From positions 1 to 46,433 of IMG/VR virus record IMGVR_UViG_3300032288_001529: DNA of 46,433 bases, one strand, 5' to 3'. Below, one piece after another: positions 31,985 through 39,736 of the stretch (positions are counted from its first letter, which is position 1; every line of letters starts with the position of its first letter). A program made the translations under genes and the position numbers. Under the pieces are notes generated by a model. That model was not told where the DNA came from and searched no databases. It saw nothing but the letters and a program-made list of their open reading frames with translations. This DNA comes from a virus.

Positions 31985-32468
31985 ATTCTCCGTGCAACAT
32001 GTTTCTCTGTTCCTCTAACCATTGCAAAGCTAATGATAGATTTTCTTCAGAAATAGGAACAAATGTTTTATGTATTTTTTTTCTGTTAACTTGAATTTGT
32101 GCATGTATTCTATTAAATTTAGGATAGAACGATATTCCTTTTATACCTGAACGATTGTTCTTTTGTCGTTTTTTATTTGTATTATTCCATGTACAATTTG
32201 CTGCTCTTAAATTTTCTATATGATTATTACGTGGATTACAATCAACATGATCTATTACTTCGGATAAAACACCATGATGAAAAAGGTATATCATTCTATG
32301 TAGAGGATATCGTTTATTGTCTATACAAATACGGTAATATCCTGTTGCTTTATGAAAACGACCTGCTGGTGATCCTGCTTTGATTTTATTGTTGGCAGCA
32401 TTGTGTTTTCTGTAAAGCATACCATCTCTATATTCAAACCGTGAATGTAGATATTCTTGCGTAATCAT
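31968..32468 (-). CDS. Free-standing HNH homing endonuclease (with AP2-like domain)
   Basis: About 166 residues. HNH nuclease core: YPLHRMIYLFHHGVLSEVID with HVDCNPRNNHIENLRAANCT and WNNTNKKRQKNNRS, then GIKGISFYPKFNRIHAQIQV with HKTFV, an AP2-like DNA-binding segment. Typical of small phage homing enzymes. AT-rich. It starts in an ATGA overlap with the 113-aa gene and its final codons contain the ribosome site and start of the TAGT-like gene, so it was inserted precisely at that junction. No strong ribosome site of its own, suggesting coupling. Confidence 0.9.
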   Translation of the reverse strand: MITQEYLHSRFEYRDGMLYRKHNAANNKIKAGSPAGRFHKATGYYRICIDNKRYPLHRMIYLFHHGVLSEVIDHVDCNPRNNHIENLRAANCTWNNTNKKRQKNNRSGIKGISFYPKFNRIHAQIQVNRKKIHKTFVPISEENLSLALQWLEEQRNMLHGEYANHG

Positions 32469-32806
32469 TCTTCGAACCATCGCTTCAATGAGTTTTCATC
32501 CTTATCGAGATGTGGATACCACATGCTCTTTGTCTTGTCGGAGATGACTTGTTCTGCATCTAACGCTTTGTACTTAGTCACAAACTCTTTGAAATCTGCT
32601 TCATTGCGAAAATGGAGATAGATTGTCTTGTATGTCTTTTTATCTTTTTGATCGAACTCTGGCATACCAACCCAGTACTTGTCTCGATCACTTTGTTCGA
32701 TAGCATCATCAAACAGTTTGCTTTCTTCTGGCAATTCTGCTTTTTGATTTAGGAAGTTGTCATATTCTGCTGTCTCTTGAACAGGTGTCTTTGCTACCTT
32801 TGCCAT
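32465..32806 (-). CDS. Small conserved phage protein next to TAGT gene
   Basis: 113 residues. The core YWVGMPEFDQKDKKTYKTIY, LHFRNEADFKEFVTKY and SDKTKSMWYPHLDKD is a recurrent phage domain. I recall it as a C-terminal part of ParB/methylase-like proteins and as a stand-alone protein near DNA-modification genes. Its biochemical role is not known. GAGGGA lies 5-8 nt before the ATG. Before insertion of the HNH gene it would have been directly next to the glycosyltransferase gene. Link to DNA modification is inference. Confidence 0.65.
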   Translation of the reverse strand: MAKVAKTPVQETAEYDNFLNQKAELPEESKLFDDAIEQSDRDKYWVGMPEFDQKDKKTYKTIYLHFRNEADFKEFVTKYKALDAEQVISDKTKSMWYPHLDKDENSLKRWFEE

Positions 32807-32814
32807 TTATTCCC

Positions 32815-34530
32815 TCATACCGTAAGGACGCTAAAGTTCTTTGTCTTCTTAAATCTATACACTTTTTTGAATTTGTCAACCAGCATATCTTGCTTATGGC
32901 TAATCACAAACACATTTGTATCTCCTGCTAGATTCCACATGATCTTGAGGAACTCATCTGTACCATTTGCGTCGAGTGATCCATCAAAGATTTCGTCGAA
33001 CAACAACAGATTGGTATTGATAGAGTTTCGCATCTTGGCAATAGTTCTCCATGTAAACAGAATAGCCAAGTCGATACGTGTCTTTTCGCCCTCAGAGAAA
33101 TTCTGATAGGAAAACTCATCACGATACCGAGACTTGATTGTCTCGTTGAAATTTTCATCAATGTTGAAATTGACGAAGAAGCCCATCTGCTGTAGGTACT
33201 TATTGATCAGCTTGTTGATGATAGGTAGATATTGTTTGATGATCTTGGTCTTGATGCCACCATCTTTGAGTAACTGAATAGCAGTCTCGATAAGCATTCT
33301 CTGATCAATCAACTCTTGCTTTTCTTTTTCAATCCGAGCAATATCATTTTTCACATTCTGAAGTTCTTGTTCGTTATCCAGCGTTAGCTTGTCTGCAACC
33401 TTGAGTTCATCGATTGTGTCTTTGATAGAACGCATTTGTGATTCCATGGTCTTGAGTTGTGAAGACTTGGTAGCCTTCTTCAATCCAAGATTATGCAAAT
33501 CAGTCATCAACTTCTCGAGGTCATCAATCTCTGCCGTTACACCATCAATTTTAGTTGTGATTTCTTCGATAGCTTTGTCATACTCGTTACGCTTCTTGGT
33601 AAGTTCAGATAATTCATTCTTGATGAATGAACCCTCAAGTGCTTGCTTACAAGTTGGGCAGCTATCGTTGTCGTGATAGAAGTTGATGTTCTTATCACAC
33701 CGATCCGAGTTAGTTACCATCTTGGCTTTGAGCTTGATCATTTGATTAAACTTGTTTCGCAACTGAGTTATTGGCTCAGTCTTTTTCACTAATTCTTCCT
33801 CTGAAAGTGTAAAGTTACAGATTACACTTTCAAGTTCATTTTTGTTTTGTGATAGTTCAGTATACTGTTTTTCTAGGTGCAAAATTCTTTCATCATTATT
33901 CTGCTTTAGACTCTTGATTGTCTTCTCAATAAACAGCATCTTCTCAGTCTTGCCAAGACCCTCGATACGATTCTTCTCGATGGATTCTTTGTTCTGAATA
34001 AATCTCTGCTTGGCAATCGTATTCATCACCGAGAAGATTTGAATATCTAGCAAGTCTTCAATGATCACACGCCGATCAGCAGGTGTTAACTGCATGAATG
34101 GCTTGAACGACGCTGAACCAAGAATGACAATCTGGGTAAATGACTTGAATGTCATCTTGAGAATGAATTTCTCTAGATGCTCTTGATAGTCCTTGGTTGC
34201 TGAGTCTTGATTGAGACACGTACCATCACACCAGATTTCAAAGATGTTTGGCTTGATGCCACGGATGACTTTATAATGTTTACCACTTGTTGTGAACTCT
34301 ACCTCAACAACAAGGGCTTTTTGATTTACTGAATTGACAAGATTTCCTTTGTTTATATTTCTAAATGCTTTTCCAAATAGAGCAAAACAAAGAGCATCTA
34401 AAATTGTAGATTTTCCTGCCCCATTATCCCCAATAATTAGAGCATTTGGTGTATTATTCAATAATATTTCAGTAAAGGCATTACCCGTACTTAATAAGTT
34501 TTTCCAACGAATCTTTTGAAATGCTATCAT
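32815..34530 (-). CDS. 46: Recombination endonuclease subunit gp46 (Rad50/SbcC-like)
   Basis: 571 residues (T4 560). Walker A IGDNGAGKSTILDA (~34-47), coiled coil arms on both sides of the zinc hook DSCPTCKQAL (~290), ABC signature FSEGEKTRIDLAIL and Walker B NLLLFDEIFDGSLD near the C-terminus. It forms the ATPase half of the gp46/gp47 exonuclease that resects ends for recombination-dependent replication and host DNA breakdown. It follows gene 47 after 17 nt. Confidence 0.96.
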   Translation of the reverse strand: MIAFQKIRWKNLLSTGNAFTEILLNNTPNALIIGDNGAGKSTILDALCFALFGKAFRNINKGNLVNSVNQKALVVEVEFTTSGKHYKVIRGIKPNIFEIWCDGTCLNQDSATKDYQEHLEKFILKMTFKSFTQIVILGSASFKPFMQLTPADRRVIIEDLLDIQIFSVMNTIAKQRFIQNKESIEKNRIEGLGKTEKMLFIEKTIKSLKQNNDERILHLEKQYTELSQNKNELESVICNFTLSEEELVKKTEPITQLRNKFNQMIKLKAKMVTNSDRCDKNINFYHDNDSCPTCKQALEGSFIKNELSELTKKRNEYDKAIEEITTKIDGVTAEIDDLEKLMTDLHNLGLKKATKSSQLKTMESQMRSIKDTIDELKVADKLTLDNEQELQNVKNDIARIEKEKQELIDQRMLIETAIQLLKDGGIKTKIIKQYLPIINKLINKYLQQMGFFVNFNIDENFNETIKSRYRDEFSYQNFSEGEKTRIDLAILFTWRTIAKMRNSINTNLLLFDEIFDGSLDANGTDEFLKIMWNLAGDTNVFVISHKQDMLVDKFKKVYRFKKTKNFSVLTV

Positions 34531-34547
34531 TCAATCCACTTTCCATA

Positions 34548-35621
34548 TCAAACATGCTCGATTGTCAATGCTTCTTGATATATATCCTTGAGATATGCTT
34601 TCATTCTATCATTAGGCACAGGCAAAGTCAAGTTATCCACAAACTTATCGAGGATTGTTTGTGTGTCTTCTGCTTCGTTGATTTCCTCATCACCATTTTC
34701 GGCAAATGCTGAAACATCTTCCACAATCGAAATATCCACAGGACCTTCTTTGTATAACTTGTCAACTAGCATGTCTAATGCATATGGATTAGTTTTGTTG
34801 GCACACACGATCTTTACATAACAGTCTTTGTATTCTTTGTAGCTTGACTTATTGATTGTTTCCAAAATCTCTTTGTCTTTTACATCATCATATGATATGA
34901 GTTTGAAGACTGAATATGGATTTCTGTAGAACTTGAACTCACGAGTTTCGGTATCAAAGATATGAAAGCCTCGAGGATCATTGTAGTCTGACCATGTGTA
35001 TTCAGCAAAGGCACCAAGATAGTGAATGTTGCCAGCAGATGATTTGTGATGATAGTGACCAGAGAATACGAGATCAAACTTGTTGTAGTAGGACTTATCT
35101 ACACCATGATCCGATACAGCACCACGAAACATCTCGAATCCAGTGATCTCGAGGTGCCCCATTACGATTTCTGCTTTTGTTTCCTTGACAGCGATTTCAG
35201 TCTCTTTTTCATTTGACTGATTGATCCAAGGTAGCAATAGAATAGGAAGACCATCAACTTCAATCGTTGTTGGCTTGTTATAAGTTCGGATATAAGAATA
35301 GCGACCATCAACAATCTCATCAAGTGAATTGATGAAAAAAGTATCTTTGTAGTAATGATCGTGATTACCAGAGATGATGTGAGTTTCTATGCCAAGATTC
35401 TCAAGTGGCTGGAGAAAAGTCTCACGACACACATTCGCTGTAAGAAAGCTGAGGTACTTTCTTCTATCATACAGATCACCAAGATGGATCACATGCTTGA
35501 TATTCTCTGATTTGACAACACTAAAAAAGTGTTCCATGCACCTAGCGAAGTATGCATGGAACACAGGACTATCATTGCGAACACCATAATGAGTGTCGCA
35601 GATTAGAGCAATCTTTGCCAT
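34548..35621 (-). CDS. 47: Recombination nuclease subunit gp47 (Mre11/SbcD-like)
   Basis: 357 residues (T4 339). Metallophosphoesterase motifs: ALICDTHYGVRND (motif I), VIHLGDLYDRRK (II), IISGNHDHYYKD (III), IVMGHLEITG and FSGHYHHKSSAGN (IV-V). It partners gp46. The ATG at 35621 overlaps the stop of the 64-aa gene (TAATG) with GGAAGAAAG upstream. The acidic insert near residues 300-320 (DEEINEAEDTQT) is a feature of this homologue. Confidence 0.96.
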   Translation of the reverse strand: MAKIALICDTHYGVRNDSPVFHAYFARCMEHFFSVVKSENIKHVIHLGDLYDRRKYLSFLTANVCRETFLQPLENLGIETHIISGNHDHYYKDTFFINSLDEIVDGRYSYIRTYNKPTTIEVDGLPILLLPWINQSNEKETEIAVKETKAEIVMGHLEITGFEMFRGAVSDHGVDKSYYNKFDLVFSGHYHHKSSAGNIHYLGAFAEYTWSDYNDPRGFHIFDTETREFKFYRNPYSVFKLISYDDVKDKEILETINKSSYKEYKDCYVKIVCANKTNPYALDMLVDKLYKEGPVDISIVEDVSAFAENGDEEINEAEDTQTILDKFVDNLTLPVPNDRMKAYLKDIYQEALTIEHV

Positions 35622-35815
35622 TATGCTTTCTTCCGCTTGGCTCTTGATGCATCGGAAGCAAGAAGTTCATTATCATACTTCCGAATGGCAGTATCAATAG
35701 CACCACGAATGTCGTTCAACCGAAAACGATAATTGCCACGTAGATGGACGTTCTCTTTCTTGTTGAGAAGAGAGTCAATCAATTGCTGAATTTGGTATGG
35801 AATATTGTGGTCCAT
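35621..35815 (-). CDS. Hypothetical protein, 64 aa, first gene of the 47-46 unit
   Basis: 64 residues, charged and probably helical: IPYQIQQLIDSLLNKKENVH and NDIRGAIDTAIRKYDNELLA with a basic tail RAKRKKA. Not recognised. AGAGGA lies 7 nt before the ATG, and a promoter with exact TTGACA precedes it, so it is very likely expressed. It overlaps gene 47 by TAATG. Confidence 0.65.
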   Translation of the reverse strand: MDHNIPYQIQQLIDSLLNKKENVHLRGNYRFRLNDIRGAIDTAIRKYDNELLASDASRAKRKKA

Positions 35816-35845
35816 GGCTTCCTCTGGTTGCTAACTAAAGGATAC

Positions 35846-35873
35846 ATAATACACTATTGTATATGATTGTCAA
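35846..35873 (-). promoter_or_regulatory. Sigma70-type promoter for the 47-46 unit
   Basis: Minus strand: exact TTGACA (35868-35873), 16-nt spacer, TATTAT (35846-35851), directly downstream of the gene 55 stop; the leader to the 64-aa gene is about 25 nt. Confidence 0.75.
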
Positions 35874-35876
35874 GTG

Positions 35877-36425
35877 TTATTCGAAGAAATTTTGAAGACC
35901 TTGTTTCATAGTCTTCCGCTTCTCTTTCTTCTCTTCTTCCTTCTTCTCAAACTTGGTCATGAACTCGTTGATGTTGTCGTATAGCTTTGAAGGAAGAATG
36001 TGCTTATCGTCACTGTCTGTAAGGTGCTCAATATCATGGACAGTCATCATCTCTTGGAAACTCTTGTAGATGGTGTATCTGTTCTTTTCTTCCTTTGATA
36101 TACGCCGAAGAAAAGCATAATAGATCACCTGTGTGAAATAAGCAAATGGATTTTGACCAATCTCTGGATTGTAGTCTTTGAAGTATAGAATGCAGTTCTC
36201 GATACCATCTGAGATCATTTCATCACGATAGGAATAATTCATGAAGCATGGTTTGGTAGATAGCTTAGTTGCAATTTTCCAGATACATTCACCAATGTAG
36301 TTAGGAATACGAGGTTCTTCTTTGCCTGCTTCTCGGGCTTCAAGCAACGCTTTGCGATAGGCTACGATCTCTTGATAGAACTTTTGGTTGTCTACATAGT
36401 GGATGCGTTTTTTTGGAGTCTTCAT
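35877..36425 (-). CDS. 55: Late transcription sigma factor gp55
   Basis: About 182 residues (T4 185). CIWKIATKLSTKPCFMNYSY followed by RDEMISDGIENCILYFKDYN and FAYFTQVIYYAFLRRISKEE is the reduced sigma region 2 found in T4-like gp55, which recognises the late promoter TATAAATA. Matching TATAAATA boxes are seen before gp22, gp23 and the Usg-like gene. Start 36425 is chosen for AGAGG about 7 nt upstream; a TTG further up is unlikely. It stands alone between two promoters. Confidence 0.92.
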   Translation of the reverse strand: MKTPKKRIHYVDNQKFYQEIVAYRKALLEAREAGKEEPRIPNYIGECIWKIATKLSTKPCFMNYSYRDEMISDGIENCILYFKDYNPEIGQNPFAYFTQVIYYAFLRRISKEEKNRYTIYKSFQEMMTVHDIEHLTDSDDKHILPSKLYDNINEFMTKFEKKEEEKKEKRKTMKQGLQNFFE

Positions 36426-36435
36426 GCATTTTCCT

Positions 36436-36452
36436 CTTGACAAACTTGACAA
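36436..36452. repeat. Tandem CTTGACAA repeat in the gene 55 leader
   Basis: Two copies of CTTGACAA (36436-36443 and 36445-36452) separated by one A, placed over the predicted 5' end of gene 55 mRNA. On the plus strand the first copy forms the -35 of a TTGACA-N16-TATAAT promoter-like pair. Confidence 0.7.
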
Positions 36453-36456
36453 CCCG

Positions 36457-36483
36457 TATATAATGGGTATGTCCCTGTTTCAA
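36457..36483 (-). promoter_or_regulatory. Possible promoter for gene 55
   Basis: Minus strand: TTGAAA (36478-36483) and TATATA (36457-36462) with a short 15-nt spacer. It lies just after the 92-aa gene. The -10 box overlaps a plus-strand TATAAT (36459-36464). Confidence 0.45.
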
Positions 36484-36492
36484 TGAATAGTA

Positions 36493-36771
36493 TTAGACAT
36501 TAGTTAGTTGTTTTAGCTTCTTGATCTGCTTCTCAATCATCTCTGCTCGATTAGGCCACTTGATCATTGGCTTATCCGGATCTTTAGCTAAGTTCTCTAA
36601 CAGAGGCATGAATATCTTATTGACTGCTTGAAGTCTCATCTTGAGATCATCGACTTGATCAGATAGTGATGAAAACTCCTGATTGGTTGTTACGATCTCA
36701 TCTTCATTAGCAAATGTGAATCCAAAATCATATGAATCATCGGTATCAATGTAGTTATTCTTGATTGCCAT
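36493..36771 (-). CDS. Hypothetical coiled-coil protein, 92 aa
   Basis: 92 residues. The centre FSSLSDQVDDLKMRLQAVNK with IFMPLLENLAKDP is a likely coiled coil, followed by KPMIKWPNRAEMIEKQIKKL. The pattern is similar to small conserved proteins encoded next to gene 55 or uvsW in cyanophages, function unknown. The ATG overlaps the stop of the Sm-like gene (TAATG). Confidence 0.6.
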   Translation of the reverse strand: MAIKNNYIDTDDSYDFGFTFANEDEIVTTNQEFSSLSDQVDDLKMRLQAVNKIFMPLLENLAKDPDKPMIKWPNRAEMIEKQIKKLKQLTNV

Positions 36772-37241
36772 TAGTGAAGTTTCCTCTTGTCTGTCTTCTT
36801 CATTGTATCAAGTAACTCTCTAATTGTTTCCACATCATCACTTGACACTTCCATATCATAGTCTTCTAGATCGTAATTGTCAAGATTATCTGCCTGAACT
36901 GATCTACTTTTTCCAGAAAAATCAAACGATAGACTTTTTTCCAACTTGGCAAGTGATTCCCAATAGCTTGCTTCCATTTGAATAGAAGGATTAGACATAG
37001 TGATCACATCACTTGGTTTGATTGTGATTTCCTGTGACTCAACAACTTCAGGAAATACCCATTGAACTAGACCGATTGAGATCACACCAGGCTTCTCACC
37101 GAACGCATATACGATCTTGAGTGGGTTCAGTAGTATATAGTTGGGTTCATTTTCACTCTTTAGAATCTCTGTGATCAAGTCTTCGCCAGTGACAAGACGA
37201 ATGAACTTCACTTCATTATTACTTTCTACGACTTGATTCAT
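36771..37241 (-). CDS. Sm-like (LSM-type) protein, copy 2, with acidic tail
   Basis: 156 residues. The first ~95 residues repeat the pattern of the 106-aa protein encoded at 674-994: VKFIRLVTGEDLITEILKSE, ILLNPLKIVYAF, GLVQWVFPEVVESQEITIKP and ITMSNPSIQMEASYWESLAK. A tail of ~45 residues rich in Asp and Glu (DNLDNYDLEDYDMEVSSDDV) is unique to this copy. Possible RNA-binding or RNA-chaperone role is inferred only from the fold. AAGGA lies about 10 nt before the ATG. It sits between uvsW and the 92-aa gene. Confidence 0.7.
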   Translation of the reverse strand: MNQVVESNNEVKFIRLVTGEDLITEILKSENEPNYILLNPLKIVYAFGEKPGVISIGLVQWVFPEVVESQEITIKPSDVITMSNPSIQMEASYWESLAKLEKSLSFDFSGKSRSVQADNLDNYDLEDYDMEVSSDDVETIRELLDTMKKTDKRKLH

Positions 37242-37244
37242 GAT

Positions 37245-38705
37245 CTAGATTCCTTTGAGTTCTATTTTATAGAGTTTGAATTGAAATTTCTCTTCACTGT
37301 AGATTTTGATGCGTTCTTGGAAATGTTTGAGTGTGTAGTTCTCGTGCTTCTTGTGTCTCATGTCATCCGCAATATCATAGAGTGTCGCTGATGATTTGGT
37401 ATCTGATTTACGTAGGCTTCGACCTATCGATTGAAGATTCCTAATACGAGATTTAGAAGGGCTGGCAAAAATGACATTATGTAGATTCCTAATATTGACA
37501 CCAGTGGAAAAAGTGCCGTAACTAGCAACAATGATAGCGTCTCGTTCGGACTCAACGATTGCTCTTGTTTCTTCCCTGATTTCAACATCAGTTTTGCCAT
37601 AAATGAAGAAAACTTTTCTTTCATCAGCCTTTTCTTTTATCAGTTGTTCTAGTATTTTTCCATGCTTATCAACATACTGATAAAGAACAAGAGTGTTTCC
37701 TTCAAGAGACAATGCTAGATTCCGAATGAACTTGTTCCTAGTCTCATTCAATACAAGATATTCTATCTCCTGTTGATATGTGAAATTTCGTGCAGCTTGA
37801 CAGATGCTATCAGAATGTTTTAGCAACAGACACTTGATACGAAAGTCTGCCACATGCTTTTGATCCATAAGCTCTTTAGTCGTAATAACCTTCTTTACAG
37901 GACCAAAGAGTCCCTCAAGAACCAACTTATGTGTCTTTGTGCCGTCAAGTGTACCTGTAGTACCAACTCGATATTTAGCATTGACAAGATTGGTCATGAT
38001 GTGGGTAAGTGACTTGGCTTTGAACTGATGTGCCTCGTCGCCAATCACTGCTTGGTATTGTTTGAAATACGCTGCTGGCAACGTGTGTAGACTTTGCCAA
38101 GTTGAGATAACCACTGGCTTATCAGTCTGTTTGTCTTGTCCAGCAAATACACGATGGACATAGCGATCAGAATCATAACCGTAATCAGCAAAATCAGTGA
38201 ATAGCTGAGAAACCAGAGAAGTAGTAGGCACGATAATAAGCAGCTTTTGAGTAGAGTGTTCAAGCATCCACCTTAGTAGAAGGTATATGATAAGAGATTT
38301 ACCAGAAGCAGTAGGGCTAAGGAGTAAGCAACGACGATTCCGTACAGCATGAACAAAAGCATCAAGTTGGTAATTCCGAGGTTCGTACTTGAGGTTGATT
38401 TCTTTGGTAAACTCTTTGGCTTCTTGGATAGAGATTTCTTGACTGATTTCTTCTTCGTAGTTATAATCATAGTTTCTGTCCTTACAAAACTTGTCTATGT
38501 ATTGAACCAGACCTCGATATAAAAGATTGTGTCTTACATCGTAAAGTCTTATCTTGCCATCCCAAAGTCTGGCTCTAAACTGAGGTGAAAACTGAGCACC
38601 AGGAACCATGAAAGTAAACTCGTCTCGTAGCTCATACGAAACGCTTTCAGAACAATCAATCTTCACATATACTTCATCTTTATTCTTGATAATCAATCGT
38701 TCCAA
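37245..38705 (-). CDS. uvsW: UvsW-type DNA/RNA helicase
   Basis: 486 residues (T4 503). SF2 helicase motifs: Walker A SPTASGKSLIIYLL (motif I), IVPTTSLVSQL (Ia), VIGDEAHQFKA (DEAH-type motif II), GTTGTLDG (III), and IIVASYGTFSTGVNIRNLHN with QSIGRSLRKSD (V-VI). UvsW unwinds branched DNA and R-loops and ends origin-dependent replication in T4. The only start that keeps the N-terminus is TTG at 38705, directly after the uvsY stop TAG; a strong GGAGG lies about 8 nt before it. The next in-frame ATG would lose ~30 residues. Confidence 0.95.
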   Translation of the reverse strand: MERLIIKNKDEVYVKIDCSESVSYELRDEFTFMVPGAQFSPQFRARLWDGKIRLYDVRHNLLYRGLVQYIDKFCKDRNYDYNYEEEISQEISIQEAKEFTKEINLKYEPRNYQLDAFVHAVRNRRCLLLSPTASGKSLIIYLLLRWMLEHSTQKLLIIVPTTSLVSQLFTDFADYGYDSDRYVHRVFAGQDKQTDKPVVISTWQSLHTLPAAYFKQYQAVIGDEAHQFKAKSLTHIMTNLVNAKYRVGTTGTLDGTKTHKLVLEGLFGPVKKVITTKELMDQKHVADFRIKCLLLKHSDSICQAARNFTYQQEIEYLVLNETRNKFIRNLALSLEGNTLVLYQYVDKHGKILEQLIKEKADERKVFFIYGKTDVEIREETRAIVESERDAIIVASYGTFSTGVNIRNLHNVIFASPSKSRIRNLQSIGRSLRKSDTKSSATLYDIADDMRHKKHENYTLKHFQERIKIYSEEKFQFKLYKIELKGI

Positions 38706-39155
38706 CTATTTGCCTCCAGTGAACCTCTCCCATTCGATGATGGACTTGATCTGAAACGTTCTACTATGTAGCTCTTTCAGAATAGAGGTAGCAGCATCGG
38801 CAATCTCTTGATGCATAGCTTTCTTCAATAGAATGTCGGTAAGTTGCTTGTCTGCATCGATCCACATTGGAATGTCTTGTCGAATGACTTTCTTAGTGAA
38901 TGGTTCTAAGTTGTGTTCAGCCAAATCTTCTGGATTGTTTAAGTCACCATGAAAATACTCCCACTTGAGTTTCTTGGTCCGTTGATAATCGTTGTGAAGT
39001 TTCTTGACCATTAGATTGTGATAGCTTAGAATGCGTAGATACTTGGCATGAAGAATAGGTATCTTTGCCATCGCACGACCAGGTTCTGTTTCATCAATAA
39101 TAGAGTCCTCAGCCCACATAGACATGAGGTCTTCAAGAGAGACAGGTGGCTTCAT
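38706..39155 (-). CDS. uvsY: Recombination mediator UvsY
   Basis: 149 residues (T4 137). The C-terminus FQIKSIIEWERFTGGK matches T4 UvsY FAIKHIQDMRAFEAGK, and LKWEYFHGDLNNPEDLAEHN with FTKKVIRQDIPMWIDADKQL matches the central YYSGRGDG ... VLSADKDVLKVDT part. UvsY loads UvsX on gp32-coated ssDNA. It is placed just before uvsW, as in T4. AAGGA lies 6-8 nt before the ATG; a consensus-like promoter precedes it. Confidence 0.9.
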   Translation of the reverse strand: MKPPVSLEDLMSMWAEDSIIDETEPGRAMAKIPILHAKYLRILSYHNLMVKKLHNDYQRTKKLKWEYFHGDLNNPEDLAEHNLEPFTKKVIRQDIPMWIDADKQLTDILLKKAMHQEIADAATSILKELHSRTFQIKSIIEWERFTGGK

Positions 39156-39187
39156 GGAAAATCCTTCTCAAAGAAAAAATGATTATG

Positions 39188-39216
39188 AGTATATCAGGAA
39201 GTTAAGTAGATGTCAA
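39188..39216 (-). promoter_or_regulatory. Sigma70-type promoter for uvsY-uvsW
   Basis: Minus strand: exact TTGACA (39211-39216), 17-nt spacer, TATACT (39188-39193). It lies right at the end of the tail-tube-like gene, whose stop is at 39218, so early or middle genes restart here after a late unit. Confidence 0.85.
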
Positions 39217-39217
39217 G

Positions 39218-39736
39218 TTATAATCTTGTTATTTCGAAACCATCATATCTGAAATTGATGTCTGTTGTGATTACAGTAGATGCATCCAATTTTGTATCAA
39301 AGTTTATACCACCCAAAGATACAGGATGACAGTTAGTAAACTTGATACGAATGTTTGGTATATTAGCGTTTGTATTGATAGTTAGAACACCATCATGATA
39401 TGGTGATTTTTTCTTATCATAGAATCTAATATACTCTGTAAAGTTTTTAGGAAATGTCAAAGCAACAAGCCAATTATATGTTTCTTCCCATACACGAATG
39501 TCCTCGTCAATGATTGCAGTAATAACTAAAGCATCATAGTTCAGTTTATCACCGTGTCTAAACGTGTTTGAGAATGGTGTTTCTACACTAATAGCATTTG
39601 TTGACACACCAGGAATAGATACAGATTGACAGAAGTATCTAAGAAATGGTAATTCTGGAAACAAGAATGAGAATCTTGTTGCTTGTAGAAATGATGTGTT
39701 CTCAGGTATCTTTGTTAGAACTGATGTGTTGGACAT
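39218..39736 (-). CDS. Tail-tube-fold protein (gp19/gp54 superfamily)
   Basis: 172 residues. LPFLRYFCQSVSIPGVSTNA, then FRHGDKLNYDALVITAIIDE, DIRVWEETYNWLVALTFPKN and IRIKFTNCHPVSLGGINFDT form the usual pattern of small T4-like tail tube or tube-initiator proteins (PGVS, a D-E-D strand turn, NW at the loop, and CHPVSLGG). T4 gp19 has 163 residues; I cannot tell whether this is the main tube protein or a paralogue. It follows the Usg-like gene and is under its late promoter. Confidence 0.7.
   Translation of the reverse strand: MSNTSVLTKIPENTSFLQATRFSFLFPELPFLRYFCQSVSIPGVSTNAISVETPFSNTFRHGDKLNYDALVITAIIDEDIRVWEETYNWLVALTFPKNFTEYIRFYDKKKSPYHDGVLTINTNANIPNIRIKFTNCHPVSLGGINFDTKLDASTVITTDINFRYDGFEITRL

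Noticed and set aside
34541-34575. TTGACA with a TATGGA 15 nt on as a promoter for gene 46
   Set aside because: Poor -10 and short spacer inside the end of gene 47; gene 46 is more simply co-transcribed.
36426-36452. Extended gp55 start at 36452
   Set aside because: The codon is TTG inside the tandem repeat with no SD; ATG 36425 has AGAGG at good spacing.
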